Shown in pieces: positions 1-6,829 of a stretch of 15,862 nt of DNA. Below the pieces are notes generated by a model that saw only the letters and a program-made list of their open reading frames with translations, made no database searches and had not been told where the DNA came from. The stretch is from Acidobacteriaceae bacterium UBA1795. Its GTDB lineage: Bacteria; Acidobacteriota; Terriglobia; Terriglobales; Acidobacteriaceae. Numbering within the stretch: position 1 is the stretch's first letter; each line of letters begins with the position of its first letter. The DNA is taken from positions 26,007 through 41,868 of the forward strand of contig DCFV01000070.1 in assembly GCA_002314435.1 (NCBI GenBank), read 5' to 3'. A program made the translations under genes and the position numbers.

Positions 1-90
1 GCCGCGGACGACGTAGACGAGAGCGGCGGCGAGGGCTACGCAGACAACAAGCGCGGCGGAAAGAGCGATCTGGTAAGTGCGGGTCTTCAC
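1..90 (-). CDS. N-terminus of a membrane-anchored protein, probably RND efflux periplasmic adaptor (CusB/CzcB type); cut by window edge
   Basis: Only the first 30 codons are present. They read VKTRTYQIALSAALVV and continue as an Ala/Val-rich stretch: a short basic N-terminus followed by one hydrophobic segment, i.e. a signal anchor or signal peptide. The GTG start (90-88) overlaps the TGA stop of the TolC-family gene (89-87) in a GTGA, and a GGAGG lies 7 bases before it, so translation is probably coupled. In CusCBA/CzcCBA-type operons the outer-membrane factor is commonly followed by the membrane-fusion adaptor, and a short N-terminal anchor fits that role. The functional name is inferred from context only; the visible residues do not identify the family. 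Confidence 0.6.
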   Translation of the reverse strand, partial: MKTRTYQIALSAALVVCVALAAALVYVVRG

Positions 91-1463
91 GGCTGGACCT
101 CCGTTGGCGTAGTCGGCGTTGGCGTGGTCGGCGTTGCGGGCGTGGCGAGTGGTGTGCCGGTGGCGAGTTCGAGATCGGCGAGGCGGGCGTCGAAGTCCGC
201 GACGGCCTGTACCCAGGCGAGATCGATATCGACGACGTTCATCTGGCTGTCGAGCAGATCGAGGAATTCGGTCTTGTCGTTTTCGTATGCGACGACGCTG
301 GCTTCGAGGGTGGCCTGCGCCTGTGGGCGGAGGTCGTCGTGATACATGTGGGCGAGGCGCTGCGCGGACTGCGCCTGGACGAGGGCTTCGCGAATCTGGC
401 CAAGAGCGGCGTTCTGCATGGCGGCGAGTTCGGCGTCCTGTTCGGTGAGCTGCGCGGTGGACTCGGCGATCTCGGCGTCGTGGCGGTGGCGGTTGAGCCA
501 GGGCAGGTTCATGGAGCCCTCTAGCATGTAAGCGCTGCGGAAGTCGGAGCCGGTGGGCATGACCATGTAGCCGGCGGCGACGGTGAAGTCGGGCGTGTAA
601 GACTTCTTGGCGAGGGCCTGCTGCTGCCGGCTTTTTTCAGCGGCCTGCTTTGCGGCGACGAGGTCGGGGCGAGTTTGGAGGGCGAGGTCTGCGAGGGCCC
701 TAGCGGCGGGCAACTGCTCGACCACGGCGTGCTGGCCGGCTACGGCGACAGGCGTTTCGGGATCGCGGCCAAGCAGGGTGTTGAACTGGGAGCGCGCTGT
801 TTCCCAGTCCTGGTTGAAGCGGATCATGTGCTCGGCGAGGCGGGTGAGGGCGACCTGGGCCTTGAGCACGTCCTGCTGCGGGACTTTGCCGACGGCGTAC
901 TTGATGCGCGCGGCTTCAATGGCCTGGCGGGCGATGCCGACGTGCTCGTCGTGAATGTGCAGCTCGTCCTGCGCGCGGAGAAGGTCGTAGAAGGCTTTGC
1001 GAACGCCGACGCGGACCTGGAGCTTGACCTGTTCAAACTGCGCTTTGGCGACGGAGACGTCGGTGTTTGCGATGCCGGTGCGGAGGGCGCGCTTGCCGGG
1101 GCCGGGGAGGGTCTGGCTGAGGCTGAACATGCTCTGCGCGGCGTTATAGTCCCAGGGCTTCTCGAGGGGTACGCCCCAGAAGCGGGCCATCGCCATAGGG
1201 TCGTCGAGCGCGCCAGCGGAGGGCACGTGGGCCTGGGCCATGGAGACGCGGCGGGCGGCGACGGCGATGTCAGGATTGGTGTCGAGGGCGATGCGCTCGG
1301 CTTCATCGAGGGTGAGCGCGGGGCCGGTGGCAGCGGCGTGCGCGTGGTCGCCGAGCATGGCTGCGGCGTGGTCCATGGGGTCGTTGGGCGGCGCGGGGAC
1401 CTGCGACCAACCGGATGCGGCAGCAGCAAGAAACAGGAACAGCAGGAACAGAGCGGACTTCAT
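87..1463 (-). CDS. TolC-family outer membrane efflux channel (CusC/CzcC-like), probably heavy-metal efflux
   Basis: Encodes 458 aa, normal for an outer-membrane factor. Start ATG 1463-1461 was chosen because GGAGGAAG lies just upstream and a clean signal peptide follows (MKSALFLLFLFLAAAASG, cleavage near SQ); an upstream GTG at 1535 would add 24 Arg-rich residues that do not look secreted. The rest is mostly long amphipathic helix in two similar halves, as in the two outer-membrane efflux repeats of TolC (first half from about LTLDEAERIAL, second from about RPDLVAAKQ). The mature N-terminus carries a His/Met-rich patch, DPMDHAAAMLGDHAHAA, suggesting metal contact. The C-terminus is a Thr/Pro tail (TPTTPTPTTPT). 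Neighbours are a small Cys-rich secreted protein upstream and a membrane-anchored protein downstream, as in metal-efflux operons. Copper or silver is a guess; TolC family membership is secure. Confidence 0.9.
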   Translation of the reverse strand: MKSALFLLFLFLAAAASGWSQVPAPPNDPMDHAAAMLGDHAHAAATGPALTLDEAERIALDTNPDIAVAARRVSMAQAHVPSAGALDDPMAMARFWGVPLEKPWDYNAAQSMFSLSQTLPGPGKRALRTGIANTDVSVAKAQFEQVKLQVRVGVRKAFYDLLRAQDELHIHDEHVGIARQAIEAARIKYAVGKVPQQDVLKAQVALTRLAEHMIRFNQDWETARSQFNTLLGRDPETPVAVAGQHAVVEQLPAARALADLALQTRPDLVAAKQAAEKSRQQQALAKKSYTPDFTVAAGYMVMPTGSDFRSAYMLEGSMNLPWLNRHRHDAEIAESTAQLTEQDAELAAMQNAALGQIREALVQAQSAQRLAHMYHDDLRPQAQATLEASVVAYENDKTEFLDLLDSQMNVVDIDLAWVQAVADFDARLADLELATGTPLATPATPTTPTPTTPTEVQP

Positions 1464-1568
1464 GAGCTTCCTCCAGCGGAGAGCTAATCGCGGAGGCCAA
1501 TGCGCGGGGCTGCGCGCAAACGCACGCAGGCACACGACGGCCCAGGGTGATGCGCGACGGAGGAAGGA

Positions 1569-1925
1569 CTAGATGCGGAGAGCTGTGGCGGCGCCGGGAG
1601 AGAAGCGAGGCGGCGGAACACGAGAGGCAGCGCGAGTACTGAAGACTGCGATGGCGGGCGGGACCAGAGATACATGCGGCACGGCGGAGGCTGAATGCGC
1701 CTGTTCAACGGTGGCGAGGACGGCCGGTGCGGGGGCGGGGTTTTGCGGGCGGGCCTGGCAGCAGGAGCCGGGTCCGCTCATAGCGGCGGTACACTCCTCT
1801 GTCATGTGGCGGCAGCAGGCGTGACGGGCCGGAGAAGCGCCTAGCAGGCAGGCGAAGGCAGGCACTGCGGTGAGAAAGACCACCGCTGCCAATACGATTG
1901 CCGCGCCTTTTCTGCTCCAGTGCAT
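1569..1925 (-). CDS. Small secreted Cys-rich protein, putative metal-binding component of the efflux operon
   Basis: Encodes 118 aa. ATG 1925-1923 is preferred because a signal peptide starts there (MHWSRKGAAIVLAAVVFLTA, cleavage near AFA/CLL) and because the candidate promoter lies just upstream; reading could begin upstream near 1973 but that would bury the signal peptide. The ribosome-binding site is weak. The mature part holds Cys and His in close sets: ACLLG, HACCRHM, EEC and SCC, followed by a Pro/Ala-rich region. I do not recognise a named family. Similar small Cys/His-rich exported proteins are often found beside copper and heavy-metal efflux genes, and this gene lies 105 bp upstream of the TolC gene on the same strand, so a periplasmic metal-binding or sensing role is inferred, not shown. 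Confidence 0.7.
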   Translation of the reverse strand: MHWSRKGAAIVLAAVVFLTAVPAFACLLGASPARHACCRHMTEECTAAMSGPGSCCQARPQNPAPAPAVLATVEQAHSASAVPHVSLVPPAIAVFSTRAASRVPPPRFSPGAATALRI

Positions 1926-1945
1926 GGCTGAGAACCCAGACTTCA

Positions 1946-1973
1946 ATTGTAAGCATCCGCCCGGGAAGCACAA
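1946..1973 (-). promoter_or_regulatory. Candidate sigma-70 type promoter for the Cys-rich/TolC operon
   Basis: On the minus strand a -35-like TTGTGC (1973-1968) and a -10-like TACAAT (1951-1946, five of six to TATAAT) are separated by 16 bases. The predicted transcript start near 1939 gives a leader of about 14 bases to the ATG at 1925. It was found by eye; the -35 box matches only in TTG. Confidence 0.35.
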
Positions 1974-1978
1974 TAGGC

Positions 1979-1994
1979 AGTGATTCAGATCACA
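1979..1994. promoter_or_regulatory. CRP/FNR-like palindromic operator
   Basis: The sequence AGTGATTCAGATCACA contains a perfect inverted repeat GTGAT-N4-ATCAC. Read on the minus strand it is TGTGA-N6-TCACT, nine of ten to the classical TGTGA-N6-TCACA of CRP-family regulators. Its centre lies about 47 bases upstream of the predicted transcript start of the Cys-rich gene, a plausible activator position. The regulator is not in this window and binding is inferred. Confidence 0.4.
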
Positions 1995-2080
1995 AAGTGA
2001 GCAGGGCGGCGGTCGAGGCTAGCGAAGGTGTCACGAGGCGCCGACGGGGAGGCCTGCGGGATTCCATGTCAGGCGCGGGC

Positions 2081-3403
2081 CTAACTAGCAGAGGCCAGGC
2101 GCGAAGTCGCGTCTTCGGGTGACGGATAGCTCAGATTGTTGATCGCGGCCTGGAACAGAGGATCGCTGCGCAGGGGCGCCAGAATGGGATCGGACTGGTA
2201 GCCGAGGCTCCAGAGCGCTCCATCGGCATAGGCCTGCTTGAGCCAGCGCATCGCATTGGCTCGATCGTTCAAGCCGATGAAGGTCAATGCAAGAGAGTAA
2301 CTGCAGTCTTCCCTGCCCTGGGTGCGGGCATGCATGAAGGTGTGCAGGATAGCCTGGGCCTCACGGGTTTGCCCGGCGGCGGCGTGACAGTAGCCCAGGG
2401 CGCCTAGGAGCAGGGGATGTGGCGCGGGTTGATCGGCAAGAAGCAGGATCGGCTGCAGGCTGGCTTCGGGATCTTCGCGATCGATGAGGGCCAAGCCCTC
2501 CAGTGCGTCCATGACTGGGCCGGAGTGGCCGACCATGCGGGCCTGGGCAAGCAGGCTGCGAGCGGTGGCCGATCTTCCGCTGAGATATGCGTTCCAGGCG
2601 CGGAACAGAAGGGTGGGGGCGCTGAGCGGGCTTTGCGTGGAAGCCTCAAGAAGGAGGTCGGAGGCCTCGGCGAGGCTGCCTTCGGCGATGTGGAGCAGGG
2701 CCTGGCCAACCAGCGCGGGTCCAAAGAGCGGGTTGCGCGTCAGCGTGTCCTTGAAGCCGCGGCGGGCCGCCTTCCAGTTGCGCTGGACGGCCACTTTGAG
2801 CCAGGCTCGGGCGGTGCGCACCTGGAGCGCGTCGGGGTCGATTTCGACGGCGCGGCGCAGAGAGTCCTCGGCAGACACGGTGTAGACGGACTGGTTGAGA
2901 CTGTTGAGAAGCCCGCCGGCGAGCAGGACGAACGAGAGGCCGGCCAGGGCGCGGGCGTTGCCGGGGTCGAGGTCGATGGCGTCGCGAAAGACGCGGACTG
3001 CGGTGCTGAAGTCGGCGGAGGAGAGAGTCTCCCACATGCCGTGGCCCAGCGCGGTGAGCTCGGCGGAGCGACCCTTGAGGAGGCCGGGCGCCGAGTTGAT
3101 GTCACAGATGCCGGACTCGGCCGCATGGCCGTTGACGGCGACCGGGCCCAGAGACGGGGGAGCCGATGTCGCGGCGGATGGTGTGACGTAGTCCGCCTGG
3201 CCGCGGTTGCGCAGCCAAGCGCTGAGCTCATCCTTGTAGGCGAAGATGGGTCCGGACGATCCGCCCAGACGATGCACGGGGAGGCCGTAATCGGCCAGCC
3301 AGCGCTGGACGGTCCGCGGGCTGCGACCGAGGTAGTCGGCTATCTCTTTCCAGGAGGCAAGCCTTGCCTCTGGGTCCGACATGTTTGCTCCAGGTTGGTA
3401 CAC
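2081..3403 (-). CDS. Helix-turn-helix plus tetratricopeptide-repeat protein
   Basis: Encodes 440 aa. The GTG at 3403 has GGAGGAG 7 bases upstream; an alternative ATG at 3382 (CTGGAG upstream) would remove 7 residues, and both are plausible. Residues about 15-65 form a MerR/excisionase-like winged helix-turn-helix (SWKEIADYLGRSPRTVQRW, then GLPVHR and a turn into ELSAWLRNR). From about residue 125 the protein is alpha-helical with TPR character (repeated A-x-A-L-A-G, PDALQVRTARAWLKVA and similar), reaching the C-terminus. No membrane segment is seen. Acidobacterial genomes hold many proteins with this N-terminal domain on TPR or other modules; a regulatory role through DNA binding plus protein-protein contact is inferred. 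The target is unknown. It ends 156 bp from the start of the metal-efflux operon and could regulate it or itself. Confidence 0.8.
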   Translation of the reverse strand: MYQPGANMSDPEARLASWKEIADYLGRSPRTVQRWLADYGLPVHRLGGSSGPIFAYKDELSAWLRNRGQADYVTPSAATSAPPSLGPVAVNGHAAESGICDINSAPGLLKGRSAELTALGHGMWETLSSADFSTAVRVFRDAIDLDPGNARALAGLSFVLLAGGLLNSLNQSVYTVSAEDSLRRAVEIDPDALQVRTARAWLKVAVQRNWKAARRGFKDTLTRNPLFGPALVGQALLHIAEGSLAEASDLLLEASTQSPLSAPTLLFRAWNAYLSGRSATARSLLAQARMVGHSGPVMDALEGLALIDREDPEASLQPILLLADQPAPHPLLLGALGYCHAAAGQTREAQAILHTFMHARTQGREDCSYSLALTFIGLNDRANAMRWLKQAYADGALWSLGYQSDPILAPLRSDPLFQAAINNLSYPSPEDATSRLASAS

Positions 3404-3702
3404 CGCGGGTCTCCTCCGGACGGGAGTGAAGTCATGCGTTCTACGGCAGAATTTTAGAGGGTAACCACATTAGAATGGGTACTTTTTATCTAACGTAAGT
3501 AGCTATTAGTAACCTATTAATAGTGTGTAGTGGTATCTGCGGGGTGGTGGTGCGCCTGTCGGGCGAAGAGGAAGGGTGGGGGCGGCTGGCGTTGCCCGGG
3601 GTGGCGGTGCCGGAGATCGTCAGCATACGAGAGGACATTGCGGCGTTTTGGGGAGGCTGGGCGCCTGCTGCCGGGCGCCGGGTTTGTGGTTCAATAGAAG
3701 GG
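3404..3702. other. Intergenic region between divergent genes, with an AT-rich island
   Basis: About 300 bases without a convincing gene. An AT-rich island at about 3450-3530 stands out from the GC-rich surroundings and probably holds promoters for the two divergent flanking genes. It contains TCTAAT on the minus strand (3474-3469, five of six to a -10 box, without a good -35), two copies of GTAACC (3461-3466 and 3509-3514) each followed by ATTA, and a short inverted repeat CTATTA/TAATAG. From 3533 to 3702 the DNA is GC-rich; the reading frame is open upstream of the radical SAM start, but its translation (Gly/Val-rich, no motif) looks non-coding. Confidence 0.4.
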
Positions 3703-4746
3703 ATGCCTATTCCCCGGAGATCGACCGTGCGTGGGCGCTGGAAAGCGGTGACACGCAAGGCGCGCGAGCTGGCCATGGTGGGCCGCGCGCTGGCCTCAAC
3801 CGGCCACCCTGTACTGGCGCAGATCGTGCCGATGCGCTTCTGCAACCTGAGCTGCGCCTATTGCAATGAATACGATAAGGTTTCGGAGCCGGTGCCGCTC
3901 GAGGAGATGTTTCGCCGCATTGACCACCTGGGCCGGCTGGGAACGGCCATGGTGGGAATCTCTGGTGGCGAGCCGCTGACGCACCCTGAGCTGGACGCCA
4001 TCATCGGGCGTATCCGCAAAACCGGGGCGATTGCCGGGATGATCACGAACGGCTATCTGCTGAATATGGAGCGGATAGAGCGGCTGAATCGCGCGGGGCT
4101 GGACCACATGCAGATCTCGATCGACAACCTGGTGCCGGATGAGGTGTCGATGAAGAGTCTGAAGGTGCTGGACAAGAAGCTGCAGATGTTGTCTGACTAC
4201 GCCGAGTTCCACGTCAACATCAACTCGGTGGTGGGCGGCGGGTTCAAGGATCCGAATGATGCGCTGGTGATTGGCAAACGCGCACTCGAGCTTGGATTCG
4301 AATCGACGATCGGTATTATTCACGATGGCGATGGGCAGTTGAAGCCTCTGAATCCGGACGAAGCACGGGTCTACTTTGCGATGAGGAATCGCAGGAAGAC
4401 CAACTACGCGCAGTTCGACAAGTTCCAGGAGGCCATTGCCGAGGGGCTGCCAAACGACTGGCGGTGCCGGGCGGGTTCGCGCTACCTGTATGTCTGCGAG
4501 GATGGGCTGGTGCACTACTGCTCACAGCAGCGGGGATTCCCCGGGGTTCCGATTGCCGAGTACTTGACGGCGGATGTGAAGCGGGAGTTTCTGACGGCGA
4601 AGAGCTGCTCACCGAACTGCACGATCGGCTGTGTGCACCGCATCAGCCACATCGACCATTGGCGCGCGCCGCAGACGAGCACGATTTCGCCGGGCGGACA
4701 CGGCGCGGGTGAGCCCCAGCTGGTGCAGATTCAGAGCGGAAATTAA
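3703..4746 (+). CDS. Radical SAM protein with SPASM-like C-terminal Cys cluster
   Basis: Encodes 347 aa from ATG 3703; the frame stays open back to 3523 but that part shows no family feature. The RBS (AGAAGG) is closely spaced. Residues 47-54 read CNLSCAYC, the CxxxCxxC that binds the 4Fe-4S cluster which cleaves S-adenosylmethionine. ISGGEP (86-91) is the SAM-contacting GGE motif, and a TIM-barrel pattern follows (MITNGYLL, MQISID). A C-terminal set of cysteines (C255, C265, C273, C302, C306, C310, the last three in SCSPNCTIGC) suggests a SPASM/twitch domain with extra clusters. SPASM enzymes often modify peptides or act as dehydrogenases, but no precursor peptide is visible nearby. The substrate is unknown. 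It converges with the SRPBCC gene, the stop codons overlapping by 3 bases or fewer. Confidence 0.85.
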   Translation: MPIPRRSTVRGRWKAVTRKARELAMVGRALASTGHPVLAQIVPMRFCNLSCAYCNEYDKVSEPVPLEEMFRRIDHLGRLGTAMVGISGGEPLTHPELDAIIGRIRKTGAIAGMITNGYLLNMERIERLNRAGLDHMQISIDNLVPDEVSMKSLKVLDKKLQMLSDYAEFHVNINSVVGGGFKDPNDALVIGKRALELGFESTIGIIHDGDGQLKPLNPDEARVYFAMRNRRKTNYAQFDKFQEAIAEGLPNDWRCRAGSRYLYVCEDGLVHYCSQQRGFPGVPIAEYLTADVKREFLTAKSCSPNCTIGCVHRISHIDHWRAPQTSTISPGGHGAGEPQLVQIQSGN

Positions 4747-5177
4747 CGGGCGGCGTAGGTCTCGCAGCGGGCCTTGAGCCCCTTGGCTTCCATGGTCAGG
4801 TAGTGCCAGTTCAGGTCCTTGAGCTGGTAAGCCATGAACGGACCGAGCAGGCCGCCGTAGCTGAGCGTCAACGTGACGCGGGAACCAAGCGCGGTGCGCT
4901 CGACGGCGTGACGGGCGATCAACTTGACGCCGGGCTTGCCGGTCTTCCAGGTAAAAATGCGATCGCGCTCATTGAGCTCTGTGACGCGCCAGACGGCGGG
5001 GATGAGCTTGGGCTGGAGGATCCGGACACGGCTGCTGACGGCGAGAGGGCCTTCGTCGAGCCGCTCAATACTGGTGACCGACTGGGTCCACTCGGGCCAG
5101 TGTTCTACATCGAGGAGGGTCTCCCATACCTGAAAGGGAGGCACTGCTATTTCAATAACAAAGCTGAAATTAGGCAT
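4743..5177 (-). CDS. SRPBCC-family (START/polyketide-cyclase-like) protein
   Basis: Encodes 144 aa, the typical length of a single-domain SRPBCC protein. The pattern fits: a beta strand at the start (FSFVIEIAVPPFQVWETLLD), the helix motif VEHWPEWTQSVTSIERL, alternating strands (SSRVRILQPKL, IFTWKTGKPGV, GSRVTLTLSYGG) and a long C-terminal helix. These proteins form a hydrophobic cavity for lipid or other small ligands; this one has no signal peptide and is predicted cytoplasmic. No strong RBS is visible before ATG 5177. Its stop TAA lies in the same TTAA as the stop of the convergent radical SAM gene. It lies 49 bp downstream of a DsbA-like gene on the same strand and may be the last gene of that unit. 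The ligand is unknown. Confidence 0.75.
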   Translation of the reverse strand: MPNFSFVIEIAVPPFQVWETLLDVEHWPEWTQSVTSIERLDEGPLAVSSRVRILQPKLIPAVWRVTELNERDRIFTWKTGKPGVKLIARHAVERTALGSRVTLTLSYGGLLGPFMAYQLKDLNWHYLTMEAKGLKARCETYAAR

Positions 5178-5226
5178 GACGAGCGGTTCCGTGGTACGAG
5201 TGTACCGCTGTCCTGCCGGTTATTGA

Positions 5227-5931
5227 TTAATGAGCGGCCCCCCTGGTGTTTGAGAGAGCCTGATCAATCAACTGATAGAGCTTGCTTTGATCAACCACCT
5301 CGAAGAAGGGTGTGCCCTTGCCGCCGGAGGTGACGATGAAGATGGTGGGCGTTTGGCGGATCCCGGTGCGACCGGCCAGGGCGTTATCGGCTTGCACGGC
5401 GGCGAGGAGCTTGCCCTGCGGGTCGAGGGAGAAGGGCAGCTGGACATTATGGGAGCGGGCGAACTTGTCAGTGAACTGGCTGAGTACTGCGGGGTTGTAG
5501 ATCGACGGCTGGCTGGCGAAGACCGCGTCGCGATAGTCGTCGCCGAGAGCCTTGCTCCGGATGTCGAACCAGCGCGCATTGACGGCTGCCTGCTGGCTCC
5601 AGTTATGGCTCGGGATGAGAACGTCGTGGCGGAGGAGCGGGATGTGGTAAGTGGCCTCGGCCTTGCGGAGGAGCGGGTTGGCGCTAGCGCAGGCGGGGCA
5701 CTGGAGGTCAGAGAAGACGACGATGGCCACGCGCGCACCAGCCGGGGGCTTGAGCGCTGAGGCATCGAGGACCTGTGTTGGAGCCTTGCTCTGCGCGCGG
5801 AGAAACGCAGGCGCGGCAACCAAAAGAGCGGTGCAGAGAAGGAAGGGTGCGGTGCTGCGCCGCGCGCCCCGCAAGAGACGCATGACGCGGGTGCGAGAGA
5901 CGGAGCCGGATTCCGGGTGCCTCGATCTCAT
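5227..5931 (-). CDS. Exported DsbA-like thiol:disulfide oxidoreductase, copy 1 (CPAC)
   Basis: Encodes 234 aa from ATG 5931 (AGCAGG upstream). An internal ATG at 5883 would leave 218 aa and a more classical signal peptide (MRLLRGARRSTAPFLLCTAL), so the start is uncertain. After a signal sequence ending near LRAQ, a thioredoxin fold carries VVFSDLQCPAC (redox cysteines 78 and 81), an inserted helical region (HNWSQQAAVNARWFD, DDYRDAVFASQ) and the cis-Pro loop QTPTIF (Pro195). This layout matches DsbA/DsbG-like periplasmic thioredoxins (thioredoxin_4 type). The role is probably disulfide formation or reduction in exported proteins; direction cannot be read from sequence. About 20 bp separate it from an upstream paralogue. 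Confidence 0.85.
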   Translation of the reverse strand: MRSRHPESGSVSRTRVMRLLRGARRSTAPFLLCTALLVAAPAFLRAQSKAPTQVLDASALKPPAGARVAIVVFSDLQCPACASANPLLRKAEATYHIPLLRHDVLIPSHNWSQQAAVNARWFDIRSKALGDDYRDAVFASQPSIYNPAVLSQFTDKFARSHNVQLPFSLDPQGKLLAAVQADNALAGRTGIRQTPTIFIVTSGGKGTPFFEVVDQSKLYQLIDQALSNTRGAAH

Positions 5932-5951
5932 TGAAACCTGCTTCCAGTGCG

Positions 5952-6656
5952 CTACTTATGCGCGGTTTTGACGGACTCCGCACCTTTGGTGTCTTCCAGA
6001 GCCTGGTCGATCATCTGATAGAGCTTGCTGCGGTCGAGGACTTCAACGAAGGGCGCGCCCTTGCTGTGGGCGGTGACCACCCAAATGGTGGGGGTGTGCT
6101 CGATGCCGATGCGCTGCCCGAGGGCATAGTCGGCCTTGACCAGAGCCTGCAGCTTGCCCTGGGGATCGACGGCGAAGGGCATGGCGAGCTGGTGGTCGGC
6201 GGCGAACTTCTCAGTGAACTGGCGAAGGCCGTTCAGGTCAACGATGGAGATCTGGCTGGCGAAGACGGCGTCGCGGTAGTCGTCCCCGATTTTCTTGCTC
6301 TTGGTGTCGAACCAGCGTGCATTGATGGCTGCCTGCATGCTCCAGTTGTGGAAGGGCAGGGGGAAGTCGTGCCGGACGAGGGGAATCTTGTAGTTGGCCG
6401 CGGCCTCACGAACCAGCGGATTGGCACGGGCGCAGTCCGGGCACTCCATGTCTTCGAACTCCACAATAGCCACGCGGGCACCCGCAGGAGGCTTGAGCGC
6501 GGCGGGGTCGTGAACCTGGGTGCCACGCGGCGGCGCGGCAAACTGCGCGCGCATGTTGGCGGGTGCCGTCAGCAGCAGTGCTGCGACGGCGATTCCGTGC
6601 AGAAGGGCAGAGGGATTGAGGCGAGAGGGGAAGAGAGAGGCAAAGAGTTGCGACAT
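5952..6656 (-). CDS. Exported DsbA-like thiol:disulfide oxidoreductase, copy 2 (CPDC)
   Basis: Encodes 234 aa from ATG 6656; no close SD, AGGGAG lies about 14 bases upstream. A signal peptide (hydrophobic core GIAVAALLLTAPA, end near MRAQ) is followed by a thioredoxin fold with VEFEDMECPDC (cysteines 72 and 75) and cis-Pro in HTPTIW (Pro189). From ALKPPAGARVAIV to LYQ(L/M)IDQAL it aligns without gaps to the downstream copy, with about two thirds of the 168 positions identical by hand count, so the two arose by tandem duplication. The dipeptide between the cysteines differs (PD here, PA in the other), and that dipeptide is known to tune redox potential in this superfamily, so the copies may have different partners. 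The 109-bp palindrome lies just upstream. Confidence 0.85.
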   Translation of the reverse strand: MSQLFASLFPSRLNPSALLHGIAVAALLLTAPANMRAQFAAPPRGTQVHDPAALKPPAGARVAIVEFEDMECPDCARANPLVREAAANYKIPLVRHDFPLPFHNWSMQAAINARWFDTKSKKIGDDYRDAVFASQISIVDLNGLRQFTEKFAADHQLAMPFAVDPQGKLQALVKADYALGQRIGIEHTPTIWVVTAHSKGAPFVEVLDRSKLYQMIDQALEDTKGAESVKTAHK

Positions 6657-6678
6657 GTCGATTGGGCGGCTCCCTTAG

Positions 6679-6787
6679 AGCATTTCCGGATGACAGATAG
6701 ACGAATCGAGAGCACTGAAAGGTGCTATTTCTGAGGAAAAAGCACCTGAAGTCTGCGCTTTCGGTCTACGGCAATTCCGAAAATGCT
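6679..6787. repeat. 109-bp imperfect palindrome (possible MITE/REP-like element or structured leader)
   Basis: Outer arms AGCATTTCCGGA (6679-6690) and TCCGAAAATGCT (6776-6787) pair at 11 of 12 positions. A central hairpin AGGTGCT (6720-6726) with AGCACCT (6741-6747) pairs 7 of 7, plus three more A-T pairs inside. Both have the same centre (about 6733), and short matched blocks (TAGAC and ACT among others) lie between them, so the whole 109 bases could fold as one long interrupted stem. It lies 23-131 bp upstream of the DsbA-like copy 2 start, so it could be a leader structure or a terminator as well as a small mobile element. No target-site duplication was identified. Confidence 0.5.
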
Positions 6788-6811
6788 ATTGCCTCATTGT
6801 AACGGGTGCTT

Positions 6812-6828
6812 CGCGCAAAAGTTGCGCG
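6812..6828 (-). terminator. Second hairpin after the small membrane protein gene
   Basis: CGCGCAA (6812-6818) and TTGCGCG (6822-6828) form a perfect 7-bp stem with a 3-base loop, just past the stop of the small membrane protein. No long U tract follows on the minus strand, so termination is plausible but unproven. Confidence 0.35.
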
Positions 6829-6829
6829 G

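Noticed and set aside
3523..3702. 60-residue N-terminal extension of the radical SAM protein
   Set aside because: The extension has no family similarity by eye, lies partly in a GC-rich non-coding-looking region, and the family layout fits a start at 3703.
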